From Desulfobulbaceae bacterium (GTDB taxonomy: Bacteria; Desulfobacterota; Desulfobulbia; Desulfobulbales; SURF-16), in NCBI GenBank assembly GCA_024763115.1, contig JANTGB010000001.1, positions 1-35,832 on the forward strand: a stretch of DNA of 35,832 nt, in the 5' to 3' direction. Made by a program: the position numbers and the translations under genes. Below are positions 1 through 7,235 of this stretch, in pieces. Every line of letters begins with the position of its first letter. Positions within the stretch are counted from its first letter, which is position 1. Under the pieces are notes generated by a model. That model ran no database searches, had not been told where the DNA came from, and saw nothing but the letters and a program-made list of their open reading frames with translations.

Positions 1-19
1 GGTATGGTTTTTTATAAGT

Positions 20-177
20 CAGGTAAGCGACCGGAGGGAGACTCCGGAAGATTTTCGTGATCAGACCGGCGCAGCATACTGGTGCTATGTAAGACAGACT
101 GATCGCGGAGGTAAGCACCCTTAAAAACAGGGCATAAACTTCGACTCCGAATATGCGGCGCCCTGTGAACAGTTACC
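20..177. repeat. Partial copy of the TIR hairpin element, with an internal insertion
   Basis: Bases 20-109 closely match 2619-2707 of the intact element at 2585-2736, including the CCGGAG/CTCCGG hairpin and the GATCAG...CTGATC arms. Bases 150-176 match its right end (ATATGCGG, GCCCTGTG, CAGTTAC). Between them are about 41 extra bases, which create a hairpin with arms ACAGGGC (127-133) and GCCCTGT (160-166). The left terminal repeat is missing or lies in diverged sequence. Seen directly by comparing the two copies; mobility is inferred. Confidence 0.6.
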
Positions 178-417
178 TTTGACATAAATTACTTGCCTCT
201 ACTGTTAAAGGACTTAATCTGTAAATATTCGGCTTTTATGAAAAACCTGCAATAATCCAGTACTGAAATATTTGGCTAGTGCCTTATACTCGTTCATTCG
301 AGTCAGCGAAACGTACCAAGAGCCTGTCCGTGAATAGGAATCCGGCTGCAAAGCCGGAAAAAGTGGCCCATTTTTCCGCTATTTTTCCTTAAATAGCCCA
401 GCTATTCGCGGAAAATG

Positions 418-438
418 GTAACTACTCATGGGGTAAGC
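418..438 (+). repeat. Dispersed word GTAACTACTCATGGGGTAAG
   Basis: This 20-base word recurs with one to four changes at 2538-2557, on the opposite strand at 19477-19496, and as a diverged form at 23358-23376. It resembles the terminal sequence of the hairpin element at 2585-2736 (GTAACTGCTC then ACAGGGCACC), so it is probably a terminus or solo end of the same family. Confidence 0.5.
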
Positions 439-450
439 ATCTTAATTTAG

Positions 451-621
451 CTAACCACCATAATTGTAGCTGTTTACTGGATGTACGACTTCCCAAAGCC
501 CTTCTTGTAGACGTTCGCTTTTCACTATCCGACTACAATACCTTGTCTCACCTTCTTCTTTTGTGTTTTCGGTTAAGAACTTAATTGAGTGTCGGGAGTT
601 CAGCAGGTAAAGTGGACAAGT
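451..621 (-). other. Unidentified coding-like remnant
   Basis: An open frame of about 56 codons reads on the minus strand and ends in TAG at 451-453. Its composition looks protein-like (charged and aromatic residues, ending NYGG), but there is no clear start or ribosome binding site and I do not recognise the family. It lies directly downstream of the truncated binding-protein pseudogene, in a different frame. It may be debris from another gene or chance; confidence is low. Confidence 0.2.
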
Positions 622-627
622 TCAACA

Positions 628-1128
628 TTAAGAAATGTCAATAACACCTATATAAATTGGTTTGCCTGGATAAAACTCCTGCCATTTTCCGGCAGCGATT
701 ACTCCCAACTCAAACGATGTTTTTGCTTCATCAATTTGCACATGTGGACTGATTTTTGTCTTGGGCGGCACATAAAAAGTAATTATCGGTATGCCGGCTT
801 CCTGGGCCATCTTTATGCCGGCATCAAGAACCTCAGGTTCTAATGTGTGATACATTATCCCATCTACTTTTTGTTGAATAAAGGTTGCAACCGCATCAAG
901 AGCTACTTCAGAATTAAAATTCCCGTCAATCACCTTAACTTTGGCTCCATATTTTTCCTTTGCTTACTTGATCACATGCCGCACATCAGCACGATGATAT
1001 CCGGACTCCAGTGTAATGGGGATTTTACCAATCACAATCTCTTCTGCATGGAGATTTGTAACATGCAAAACAACTATAAATGCAATGATCTGCATGAGTA
1101 ATATGATTAAATATTCCTGTTTCAACAT
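628..1128 (-). pseudogene. Periplasmic sugar-type substrate-binding protein, broken and truncated
   Basis: Reading from an ATG at 1128, the frame gives a hydrophobic signal peptide (about 28 residues ending LHA), then a ribose/autoinducer-type periplasmic binding fold (Peripla_BP_4 style). Recognisable stretches are IVIGKIPITLESGYH, KVIDGNFNSEVALDAV, VDGIMYHTLEPEVLDAGIK and AGIPIITFYVPP. A TAA at 964-966 interrupts the frame after about 54 codons, and the frame then continues without a break to a stop at 628. The total is about 166 codons where the family usually has 300 or more, so the C-terminal lobe is gone. A weak AAGGA lies upstream of the start. No ABC-transporter permease or ATPase is nearby. 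Such proteins normally feed sugar transporters or present ligands to chemoreceptors; here the gene looks dead. Confidence 0.7.
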
Positions 1129-1292
1129 TATGTATCAATCCTTACCATTATAATGGTATTAATATTTTCTCTAAAAAAATATTATCACAAAAATCGCTGT
1201 ATGCAAAATTGCTATTTTAGACAAAATGTGCCCATCCTAAGAGTTATAGTCGAATCCGGCGTATGGGCGATTAAAAAAAAATGACATATCCT

Positions 1293-1324
1293 GTTGGTTG
1301 ATCACTCCCACGAGCACAACCAAC
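1293..1324. other. Perfect 8-bp stem-loop
   Basis: GTTGGTTG (1293-1300) and CAACCAAC (1317-1324) are exact inverted repeats around a 16-base loop. On the minus strand a run of T follows about 10 bases after the stem, as in a poor terminator, but no intact minus-strand gene lies upstream of it. Function unknown. Confidence 0.35.
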
Positions 1325-1413
1325 TCAGGAGGAGACAGCAACCATCACTTATTGTGTCTGCTTTTATGTCTACGATTTTATCAGTTTCGTACCAAACACC
1401 GAAAAAATAATCA

Positions 1414-2346
1414 GTGATATTATATTTTAACATTTTACGAATGATCAGCAAAATTCAAGAAAACGCGGCTGTACTGGCTACCTCGTCCGAACAGATATCC
1501 TCTACTTCGAATGATGTTTCAACTGCGGCTGACCAGACCATTGATAAGGCAGAAAATGTTACCGGGGCTTCGGGTGAAGTTAATTCAGGAGTTCAGGGGG
1601 TTGCCGCCACAGCCGACCAAATGGCGCAAAATATGCGTCAGGTGGCCGGCGCTGTGAAGGAAATGTCAGCCAGCATGCAGGAAGTAGGCGCTAATGCCGG
1701 AGAAACTTCTCATGTTATTACTGATGCCCTGACCAAGGCAGGTGAAGCCAATGAGGCCATTACAGTATTAAATGAAGATGCCGTGAAAATAGGCGAGGTT
1801 ACCGGGACAATCAACGATATAACCGATCAGACCAAGCTGCTGGCCTTGAATGCCACCATTGAGGCGGCCCGGGCCGGTGAGGCCGGTAAAGGATTTGCCG
1901 TGGTGGCCAACGAGGTCAAGGAGCTGGCCCGTCAGAGTTCCGAGGCAGCCCAGGATATCGGCAACCGGATCAGCGGCATACAGCAGAATACCAGAAGTGT
2001 CATGGCTACCATTGCCGGGGTTACCGAGGTTATTTCCAAGGTCAACGAGGCATCCCAGGGCATTATTAAGTCAGTGGAGGAACAGGCCGTTGTTGCCAAT
2101 GAAATAGCCGGTAACGTGGCTCAGACCAATGATGGGGCCATCAATATTGAAAAGACTATTGCCCGGTTGTCCAAAGACATTGAGAACATTTTTGCCAATA
2201 TGAGCGATCTTACCACTCTGACCAGGGACAGCGGCCGGGGGGTGCATCAGGTTACCGGGGCCGCAGACAGTCTTTCCGGTCTGGCATCACAGCTGGAAAA
2301 GCTGGTGGATTCATTTCAGTTACCCCAGGAGGTTGTCCGAAAATAG
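1414..2346 (+). CDS. Chemoreceptor signalling domain without sensor (5'-truncated MCP)
   Basis: This encodes up to 310 residues that are entirely the cytoplasmic coiled-coil signalling domain of a methyl-accepting chemotaxis protein. The highly conserved hairpin tip that contacts CheA and CheW is at about residues 138-185 (DQTKLLALNATIEAARAGEA, then GKGFAVVANEVKELARQ). There is no transmembrane segment, ligand-binding domain or HAMP; the protein starts where a HAMP domain would end. The frame opens after a TAA at 1408, with a GTG at 1414 or an ATG at 1441 and no convincing ribosome binding site. The likeliest reading is a 5'-deleted receptor gene in a decayed repeat-rich area. A soluble receptor-like protein is the alternative. 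If it is translated it could still join an array with the CheA encoded at 7236. Confidence 0.75.
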   Translation: MILYFNILRMISKIQENAAVLATSSEQISSTSNDVSTAADQTIDKAENVTGASGEVNSGVQGVAATADQMAQNMRQVAGAVKEMSASMQEVGANAGETSHVITDALTKAGEANEAITVLNEDAVKIGEVTGTINDITDQTKLLALNATIEAARAGEAGKGFAVVANEVKELARQSSEAAQDIGNRISGIQQNTRSVMATIAGVTEVISKVNEASQGIIKSVEEQAVVANEIAGNVAQTNDGAINIEKTIARLSKDIENIFANMSDLTTLTRDSGRGVHQVTGAADSLSGLASQLEKLVDSFQLPQEVVRK

Positions 2347-2409
2347 CGAACCTACTGAAAAATCGGATAAATTAGCCCATTTTTCGCTACGGCTTCTATT
2401 CTCGGACAG
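2334..2409. other. Large imperfect inverted repeat after the MCP remnant
   Basis: TGTCCGAAAATAG (2334-2346, including the MCP stop codon) pairs with CTATTCTCGGACA (2397-2409), 12 of 13 bases. Inside it, TAGCGA (2343-2348) pairs with TCGCTA (2384-2389). A similar sequence occurs at 321-337. It might end transcription of the MCP fragment, but there is no T-run. It may equally be a repeat end. Confidence 0.35.
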
Positions 2410-2504
2410 CCTCCCAGGACAGAGAAATCCGCTGGGAAAAGGCTTGACAATAACTCCGAAAACCCTAATGGCGAAAATCCGTTAAAACAGTATCATTTAC
2501 CTAA

Positions 2505-2560
2505 CCGTTCACCAGAGAGTAAATCTTTACAATATTCTAACTACTCATGGGGTAAGCGCC
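2505..2560 (+). repeat. Dispersed repeat, inverted copy at 19477-19557
   Basis: CACCAGAGAGTAAATCTTTA, continuing CAATATT, is followed by TAACTACTCATGGGGTAAGC. The reverse complement of 19477-19557 has the same two blocks in the same order, separated there by about 30 extra bases. The final GGTAAGCGCCTAA also recurs near 6720 and, inverted, near 19229. Confidence 0.5.
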
Positions 2561-2584
2561 TAATGAGTGCAAACTGGAGTATTT

Positions 2585-2736
2585 GTAACTGCTCGGAGTC
2601 TGCGCTTACCTGCAGGGTGCAGGTAAGCGACCGGAGGGAGACTCCGGGAGATTTTCGTGATCAGGCCGGCGCAGCATACTGGTGCAATTAAAGACAGGCT
2701 GATCGCGGAAATATGCGGTGCCCTGTGAGCAGTTAC
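2585..2736 (+). repeat. Hairpin element with 10-bp terminal inverted repeats (MITE/REP-like)
   Basis: The 152-base element begins GTAACTGCTC (2585-2594) and ends GAGCAGTTAC (2727-2736), a perfect terminal inverted repeat. Inside are an 11-bp stem CGCTTACCTGC (2603-2613)/GCAGGTAAGCG (2619-2629) with an AGGGT loop; a 6-bp stem CCGGAG (2631-2636)/CTCCGG (2642-2647); and long-range arms GATCAG (2659-2664)/CTGATC (2699-2704), extendable with a T-G wobble. No protein is encoded. Related copies lie at 20-177, 18897-19022 and, in minimal form, 28804-28838. The element ends about 48 bases before the start of the phosphatase gene, so it must form part of that gene's leader or promoter region. It could be a non-autonomous transposable element or a transcribed structured RNA; the sequence does not decide. 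Confidence 0.65.
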
Positions 2737-2784
2737 TTTAATTGTTAATTGACTAAGAGCCATAAATCATTCAGAATGATTCTT

Positions 2785-3909
2785 ATGGATCTATCTCCTC
2801 CGCAAACATTCCGTATCCTGCTGATCGACGATCACCCAGTCAATATCCGTCTTCTGCAAATTACTCTGGAAAGAGAAGGATATACGGTTTTCAGCGCTGA
2901 TAACGGGCCGGAAGGCCGGCGGATAGCCGAGACCCAATCCCCTCATCTTATCCTTCTTGATGTTCATATGCCGGGTGAAAATGGCTTTGAGACAATCACC
3001 AGACTGAAGGAAAACTCCTCTACCGCTGCCATTCCCATCATTTTCCTGACTGCAAATGACGAAACCGAATCCAAATTGAAAGGATTTGACTTAGGCGCAG
3101 TTGACTACATTGTTAAACCTTTTCATTCCAGGGAAGTTCTGGCCCGGATCAGGCTTCATCTAAAGATATTCATGGCCACCAATATCATAATAAACACTCA
3201 GGCCGAAAAATTGCGACAGATTCAAAATGCCCAGTCAGCCATGCTGATCCGGCCTGAGGACCTACCCGAGGCAAATTTCGCTGTCTATTATTCTTCCCTG
3301 CTTGAGGCAGGTGGAGATTTTTATGATGTTATCCGTATATCTGAACAGATATTTGCTTACCTGGTTGCCGATGTTTCCGGGCATGATATCGGCACAAGTT
3401 TTATAACCGCAGCCATGAAGGCTCTGCTCAAACAGAATGCCACCCTGGTATACAGCCCGGTTGAAACCATCAGCATGATAAATAATGTTCTTCTGGAAAT
3501 ACTCCCGGCAGATAAATACCTGACCTTGACTTATCTCCACCTGAACACAAAAAAGAAAATGACCCTGGTGGGCGGCGGTCATCCGCCTGTTCTTTATCTT
3601 CCTGTCCATGACAAGGGCAGGTTAATTGATCTTGGCGGCGATCCGGTGGGCATATTCAATGATGCCGTCTTCAGCAAACAGGAAATTGCAGTCAGCCGGG
3701 GCGACCGTTTTTTTGTTTATTCCGATGGTCTGCTGGAACGACCGGACACAGGAAAAGTCTGGACAGCGGCAACGGATGAGCTTCTGTTTATAGCTGAGGA
3801 ATTAAGGGGAATTTCCATTAAGGAGGCTGCGGATAAAGTAAATGAACTGTTTAACCAAAAGCATGAACCACCTGAAGACGATATTGTTATAATGGCTATT
3901 GAGATTTAA
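2785..3909 (+). CDS. Response regulator with PP2C (SpoIIE/RsbU-type) phosphatase output
   Basis: The 374-residue protein has an N-terminal receiver domain (about residues 9-130) with the acidic pair in LLIDDH, the phosphoacceptor Asp59 in LLDVHMPG, Thr89 and Lys111. A short helical linker follows, then a PP2C-type Ser/Thr phosphatase domain (about 160-374) with metal-binding motifs AGGDFYDV, VADVSGHD and SDGLLE. Phosphatases of this kind dephosphorylate STAS antagonist proteins, so the STAS protein at 6901 is a natural substrate. The next gene, an RsbW-type kinase, starts 1 base after the stop, so the two are surely co-transcribed. In Pseudomonas HsbR and Shewanella CrsR, phosphatase and kinase modules sit in one protein; here they are split. 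ATG at 2785 is chosen because it begins just before the receiver; ATG 2776 and TTG 2749 are also in frame, and none has a good ribosome binding site. Confidence 0.88.
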   Translation: MDLSPPQTFRILLIDDHPVNIRLLQITLEREGYTVFSADNGPEGRRIAETQSPHLILLDVHMPGENGFETITRLKENSSTAAIPIIFLTANDETESKLKGFDLGAVDYIVKPFHSREVLARIRLHLKIFMATNIIINTQAEKLRQIQNAQSAMLIRPEDLPEANFAVYYSSLLEAGGDFYDVIRISEQIFAYLVADVSGHDIGTSFITAAMKALLKQNATLVYSPVETISMINNVLLEILPADKYLTLTYLHLNTKKKMTLVGGGHPPVLYLPVHDKGRLIDLGGDPVGIFNDAVFSKQEIAVSRGDRFFVYSDGLLERPDTGKVWTAATDELLFIAEELRGISIKEAADKVNELFNQKHEPPEDDIVIMAIEI

Positions 3910-3910
3910 A

Positions 3911-4336
3911 ATGTTCTCCGTAACCAAAACAGCAACTCAGCTGCAATGCGTTTTTTCTTCCAGCCTGGAATTGGTGGACAGGGCTCTTGTTGAAGCAAGA
4001 AAATTTATGTCCTCCCGGCAGAATAATATCAAAGAATTTGAATTTCGCCTTGCTCTCCGGGAGGCGTTGAACAACGCGGTGATTCACGGCAACCACCGGG
4101 ACGAGGCACTGCAGGTCGTCTTAACCATGGAATGTGATGATCAGTCGTTGGAGATAACCGTGGCTGACCAGGGGCCGGGATTTGCCTGGCTGGAAAAACT
4201 TAAACAGGGCAGCGCCAATCCCGGTCAACCAGGCGGAAGAGGAATTATTATAATCCGGTCGTCCGGTTTCTCAATATCCTACAATAAATCAGGCAACATC
4301 TTGAAACTAACTCGCTTTCCCCAGGACCCGGCTTGA
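3911..4336 (+). CDS. RsbW-type anti-sigma factor / serine kinase (HATPase)
   Basis: The 141-residue protein is a single GHKL ATPase domain. It has the N-box LREALNNAVIHGNH (Glu51, Asn54, His59), the G1 box ADQGPGF (about 85-91) and the G2 box GGRGI (108-112). Family members bind a sigma factor or other target and phosphorylate a STAS antagonist on serine. The gene follows the phosphatase by 1 base, so translation is likely coupled. The length is normal for the family, and no sigma factor gene is seen in the window. Its partner could be a distant sigma factor, or a non-sigma target as in some partner switches. The shortened ATP lid (LKQGSANPGQ between the boxes) is usual for this family. Confidence 0.87.
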   Translation: MFSVTKTATQLQCVFSSSLELVDRALVEARKFMSSRQNNIKEFEFRLALREALNNAVIHGNHRDEALQVVLTMECDDQSLEITVADQGPGFAWLEKLKQGSANPGQPGGRGIIIIRSSGFSISYNKSGNILKLTRFPQDPA

Positions 4337-4364
4337 AAAAAGAGGCCTATGGCAGCTTGGCTGA

Positions 4365-4384
4365 TTATCGCCTGCAGGCGATAA
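4365..4384. terminator. 20-bp perfect palindrome between convergent genes
   Basis: TTATCGCCTGCAGGCGATAA is self-complementary and lies in the 83-base gap between the convergent anti-sigma kinase and chemoreceptor genes. It could fold as a hairpin in either transcript, but lacks an adjacent T-run, so its role as a bidirectional terminator is inferred from position. Confidence 0.4.
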
Positions 4385-4419
4385 ATTGTTTAAACAAAGG
4401 CTTTAAGCGCCTGAAACTC

Positions 4420-6606
4420 TTACTTGATTCTAAATTGCGCGACCTCTTTCTGCAATTTAACTGCCAGGGAAGAAAGTTCGTTTGAGGCGCCTTTAATGCC
4501 GTTAGCCCCGCTTGATGTCTCCTGGGCTATATTGCTTACTCCATGGATATTCTTTGAAATATCTTCAACTCCCTTTGCCGCTTCCTGAACACTGTTAAGT
4601 ACTTCCTTTTCAATATTGTTAGCTAATTCCTGAACAGCCACAGTTGTATTTTTTGTTCCCTCAGCGCTTAGGGTCATGGTTTGCGATACTTCATTGGTGG
4701 TTGCGGTTTGTTCCTCTACAGCAGCAGCAATGGTTGATGTTATTTCGTTAAGTTTTTCATTAATTTCGGTTGATTTGTTTATGTTTTTGACGACATCACC
4801 GGTTTGTTTTTGTACATCTTGTATCTGGCCGGCGATTTTTGTTGTGGCATCTGAGGTTTGTTTGGCAAGGTCTTTAACCTCGTTGGCAACAACAGCAAAT
4901 CCTTTGCCTGCCTCTCCTGCCCGTGCTGCCTCTATAGTGGCATTTAAGGCAAGAAGTTTTGTCTGCTCGCTTATCTCGGTGATGATCTCAATAACCTTGC
5001 TGATATCAGCAGCTGACTGAGTAAGTGTGGACATCTTGTCAGTTGATTCTACACTGGCCTGGCTTGACAGCTGGGCCTGTTCTGATGCCATGGCGCAATT
5101 TGCCGCCACTTCCTGGATAGAAGATGACATTTCGGCAATTGCGGTAGAAACATTGACGATATTATTTGACATTTCTTCAGCTTCGGTTGATATTTCCTTA
5201 ATGTTTGTTGTCATCCTTTCAGCAGTGCCCTGGACGGTCTGCATATTAGCGCTGATTTCTTCTGAGGCAGCGGCAACAGCGCCTGACTGGGATGTTAATT
5301 CCTTAGCGCCTATAGTCATTTGAGATGATGTTGCAGAAAGTTCCTCTGAAGCAGCGGCAACCTGCGAACTGTTTTCGCTGATGGTAGAAAACATTTTGCG
5401 TAACTGTTTTGTCATTTTATTTAAAGCTGCTGCCATTTGTCCTGCTTCATCTTTTTGATTTATGGCAAGCTCACCGGATAAATCTCCCCCTGCAATATCT
5501 TCTGCAAAGCTGGTAGCTTCAGCCAATGGCCTGGCAATCTGACCGGCAATTAAAAAGGCAACAACTGCCATAATCGCAGCCAGAATAACAGCAGCCACAA
5601 TTACCTTGAAAATAATTTCATTTATGGGCTTTAAAATTTCAGCTTTATCTATTTCCACCAGGATCGCCCATTTTATATCAGGCAAATGAAGGGGAGCATA
5701 GGCTGAAAGGACAGGGTTACCATTATAGTCGATGATAATATGACTTGCTTTTTTGCCGCCCAGGGCATTATGGGCCGCTTCAGTGTCTACTTTTCCAGTG
5801 GCAGGATTGGCAAAAGAGGCAGTTACGGTGTGATTTTTCGGGTCAAGAAACGAATCAGAGCGCATAAGCAGGTCAGGGCCAACCAGATAACTCTCACCTG
5901 TTTCTCCCATGCCTGTACGTTCCTTCATTATTTTATTAATGGCCTCAATAGAGAGTTGCAGAGCAACGACAGCAACTATCCGACCATTTTCCCTGATCGG
6001 TGCAGCGATAAACTGGGCCGGGGCATTATTTGATGGAGCATAAGGACTGGTATCGGACAGGGCGGTTTTACCCTTGCTGGCCTGCAGCCAGACATCTTTC
6101 AGTGATGAGTCTATTTCACTTGCCCGCTGGCCGAAATCAGCCTCCTTGGTGACTGTAAAACTTGTATCACCATGATCAGGAGAGAGAAGAAAGATGTCAT
6201 AGTAAGAATATTGCTCCATGTAATATTTAAAAAAATCAAAATATTTATCATGAACTTTTTTATAGGCCTGAGGTGCATCATATTTTTCGTTTGTATGGCC
6301 TTTAAATTTACCGCCCCTGGCACCGCCACCTGCCTCAAAAGCAGCATCCAGATCTTTGAAAGCCTGTAAGACATAAGGATCGTTGGCTAACACCTTGATA
6401 TCACCAAGACGTTCATTAAAAAATGAAGTGATCTGTTTTCCCTTAATGGTTCTGATGGCTTCAAGTTGATGGTAAGAGCCCGCCATTAAAGCCTTGCCTG
6501 CCAGTTGTATAGCAATAAAACAGGCAATAGCCAGGGGAACGATTGCGGCAATAATAAACAGTGAAATAAGTTTTGGCTTAAGGCTGATATTTTTAAGTGA
6601 AGGCAT
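4420..6606 (-). CDS. Methyl-accepting chemotaxis protein, dCache sensor
   Basis: This is a full-length transmembrane chemoreceptor of 728 residues. TM1 is at about 13-35, followed by a periplasmic double-Cache-like ligand domain of about 300 residues, TM2 at about 334-356 (VIVAAVILAAIMAVVAFLIA), a HAMP domain to about 410, and then the signalling coiled coil with its tip EQTKLLALNATIEAARAGEA. The many AAASEE and Gln/Glu-rich stretches are plausible CheR/CheB methylation sites. No C-terminal tether pentapeptide is seen (it ends AQFRIK). GGGAG lies a suitable distance before the ATG, and a strong sigma-70 promoter is visible upstream. Dual Cache domains commonly bind amino acids or carboxylates, but the ligand here cannot be read from sequence. 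It presumably feeds the CheA/CheW encoded just to the right. Confidence 0.93.
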   Translation of the reverse strand: MPSLKNISLKPKLISLFIIAAIVPLAIACFIAIQLAGKALMAGSYHQLEAIRTIKGKQITSFFNERLGDIKVLANDPYVLQAFKDLDAAFEAGGGARGGKFKGHTNEKYDAPQAYKKVHDKYFDFFKYYMEQYSYYDIFLLSPDHGDTSFTVTKEADFGQRASEIDSSLKDVWLQASKGKTALSDTSPYAPSNNAPAQFIAAPIRENGRIVAVVALQLSIEAINKIMKERTGMGETGESYLVGPDLLMRSDSFLDPKNHTVTASFANPATGKVDTEAAHNALGGKKASHIIIDYNGNPVLSAYAPLHLPDIKWAILVEIDKAEILKPINEIIFKVIVAAVILAAIMAVVAFLIAGQIARPLAEATSFAEDIAGGDLSGELAINQKDEAGQMAAALNKMTKQLRKMFSTISENSSQVAAASEELSATSSQMTIGAKELTSQSGAVAAASEEISANMQTVQGTAERMTTNIKEISTEAEEMSNNIVNVSTAIAEMSSSIQEVAANCAMASEQAQLSSQASVESTDKMSTLTQSAADISKVIEIITEISEQTKLLALNATIEAARAGEAGKGFAVVANEVKDLAKQTSDATTKIAGQIQDVQKQTGDVVKNINKSTEINEKLNEITSTIAAAVEEQTATTNEVSQTMTLSAEGTKNTTVAVQELANNIEKEVLNSVQEAAKGVEDISKNIHGVSNIAQETSSGANGIKGASNELSSLAVKLQKEVAQFRIK

Positions 6607-6640
6607 ATTTTCTCCCTGGTAAAAAGTATATTTATTGAAA

Positions 6641-6670
6641 ATTATGCGGTGGTAATTTTATAAATGTCAA
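6641..6670 (-). promoter_or_regulatory. Sigma-70 promoter of the dCache chemoreceptor
   Basis: On the minus strand TTGACA (6670-6665) and CATAAT (6646-6641) are separated by 18 bases, about 35 bases before the receptor start codon. Both boxes are near consensus and no flagellar sigma-28 pattern is seen, suggesting constitutive vegetative expression. Confidence 0.6.
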
Positions 6671-6719
6671 GAAAAAAATGATAATTTTTATTATCAGATT
6701 TTTACCTTGGACAATGGCC

Positions 6720-6742
6720 GTAAGCGCCTGAATCGCGCTTAC
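6720..6742. repeat. GTAAGCGC stem-loop, dispersed motif
   Basis: GTAAGCGC (6720-6727) and GCGCTTAC (6735-6742) form a perfect 8-bp stem with a 7-base loop in the divergent intergenic region. The surrounding ATGGCCGTAAGCGCCTGAA recurs inverted near 19229-19247 and in part at 2551 and 4394, so it belongs to the dispersed repeat set rather than being gene-specific. Confidence 0.45.
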
Positions 6743-6799
6743 CTCTTTGCGTGAGTCGTAAGGTAGAATTAAAGTCTGACAACAAATATATTTTTTTGT

Positions 6800-6827
6800 T
6801 TGACTTGAAAAAAAGAAAAATTATACA
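6800..6827 (+). promoter_or_regulatory. Candidate promoter for the STAS-cheA-cheW genes
   Basis: TTGACT (6800-6805) and TATACA (6822-6827) are spaced by 16 bases in an A/T-rich stretch. A transcript from here would start near 6834, which fits translation of the STAS gene from 6901 and argues against the longer open frame beginning at 6751. Confidence 0.45.
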
Positions 6828-6900
6828 CTGTTTAGTGTTTACAAGGGTAGTTGCGGTGGGGATAAACTTACCAGACGAACCAAAGGAACCAAGAGAACTT

Positions 6901-7200
6901 ATGAGTTATATCGAAAGAAAAAATGGAGTAGTTGTCGTCAAGCCCGGCGTTGACATTATCGCCTCACAATGTGCTTCTCTAAAAGAGGAATTACTGCAAA
7001 TCCTTAAGGATGGCGAAAAAAAAATTATTATTGATCTTCAGGACATCCAGATGATCGATTCCTCAGGAATCGGACTGCTGATATCCACCCAGAACAGCCT
7101 GAAGGACAGTGGTGGTGAAGGAATTGAATTAATAAATATTTCTGATGATATCCATAAACTGTTTATAGCTATGCGGCTTGATCAACATTTTAAAATGTAA
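6901..7200 (+). CDS. STAS-domain anti-sigma factor antagonist (RsbV/SpoIIAA-type)
   Basis: The 99-residue protein is a single STAS domain: beta strands KNGVVVVKPG and KKIIIDLQ, then the phosphorylatable serine motif MIDSSGIGLL (Ser54/Ser55). Proteins of this kind shuttle between an anti-sigma kinase that phosphorylates them and a PP2C phosphatase that reverses it. Both such enzymes are encoded at 2785-4336, only one gene away. It is transcribed with cheA 35 bases downstream, tying the partner switch to the chemosensory genes. The frame is open upstream to 6751, but those 50 codons are A/T-rich, carry a promoter-like sequence and do not look like STAS sequence, so ATG 6901 (preceded by AAGAG) is preferred. 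Confidence 0.85.
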   Translation: MSYIERKNGVVVVKPGVDIIASQCASLKEELLQILKDGEKKIIIDLQDIQMIDSSGIGLLISTQNSLKDSGGEGIELINISDDIHKLFIAMRLDQHFKM

Positions 7201-7235
7201 TTTCCACAAAATCATCATTTTCTAGGGAAATGACC

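Noticed and set aside
4676..5323. Plus-strand open frames of 98-114 codons inside the dCache receptor
   Set aside because: They are complements of the repetitive Ala/Ser/Glu coiled-coil codons and show no independent gene signals.
6751..6900. N-terminal extension of the STAS protein
   Set aside because: The 50 extra codons are A/T-rich, contain a promoter-like TTGACT/TATACA pair and do not resemble a known domain.
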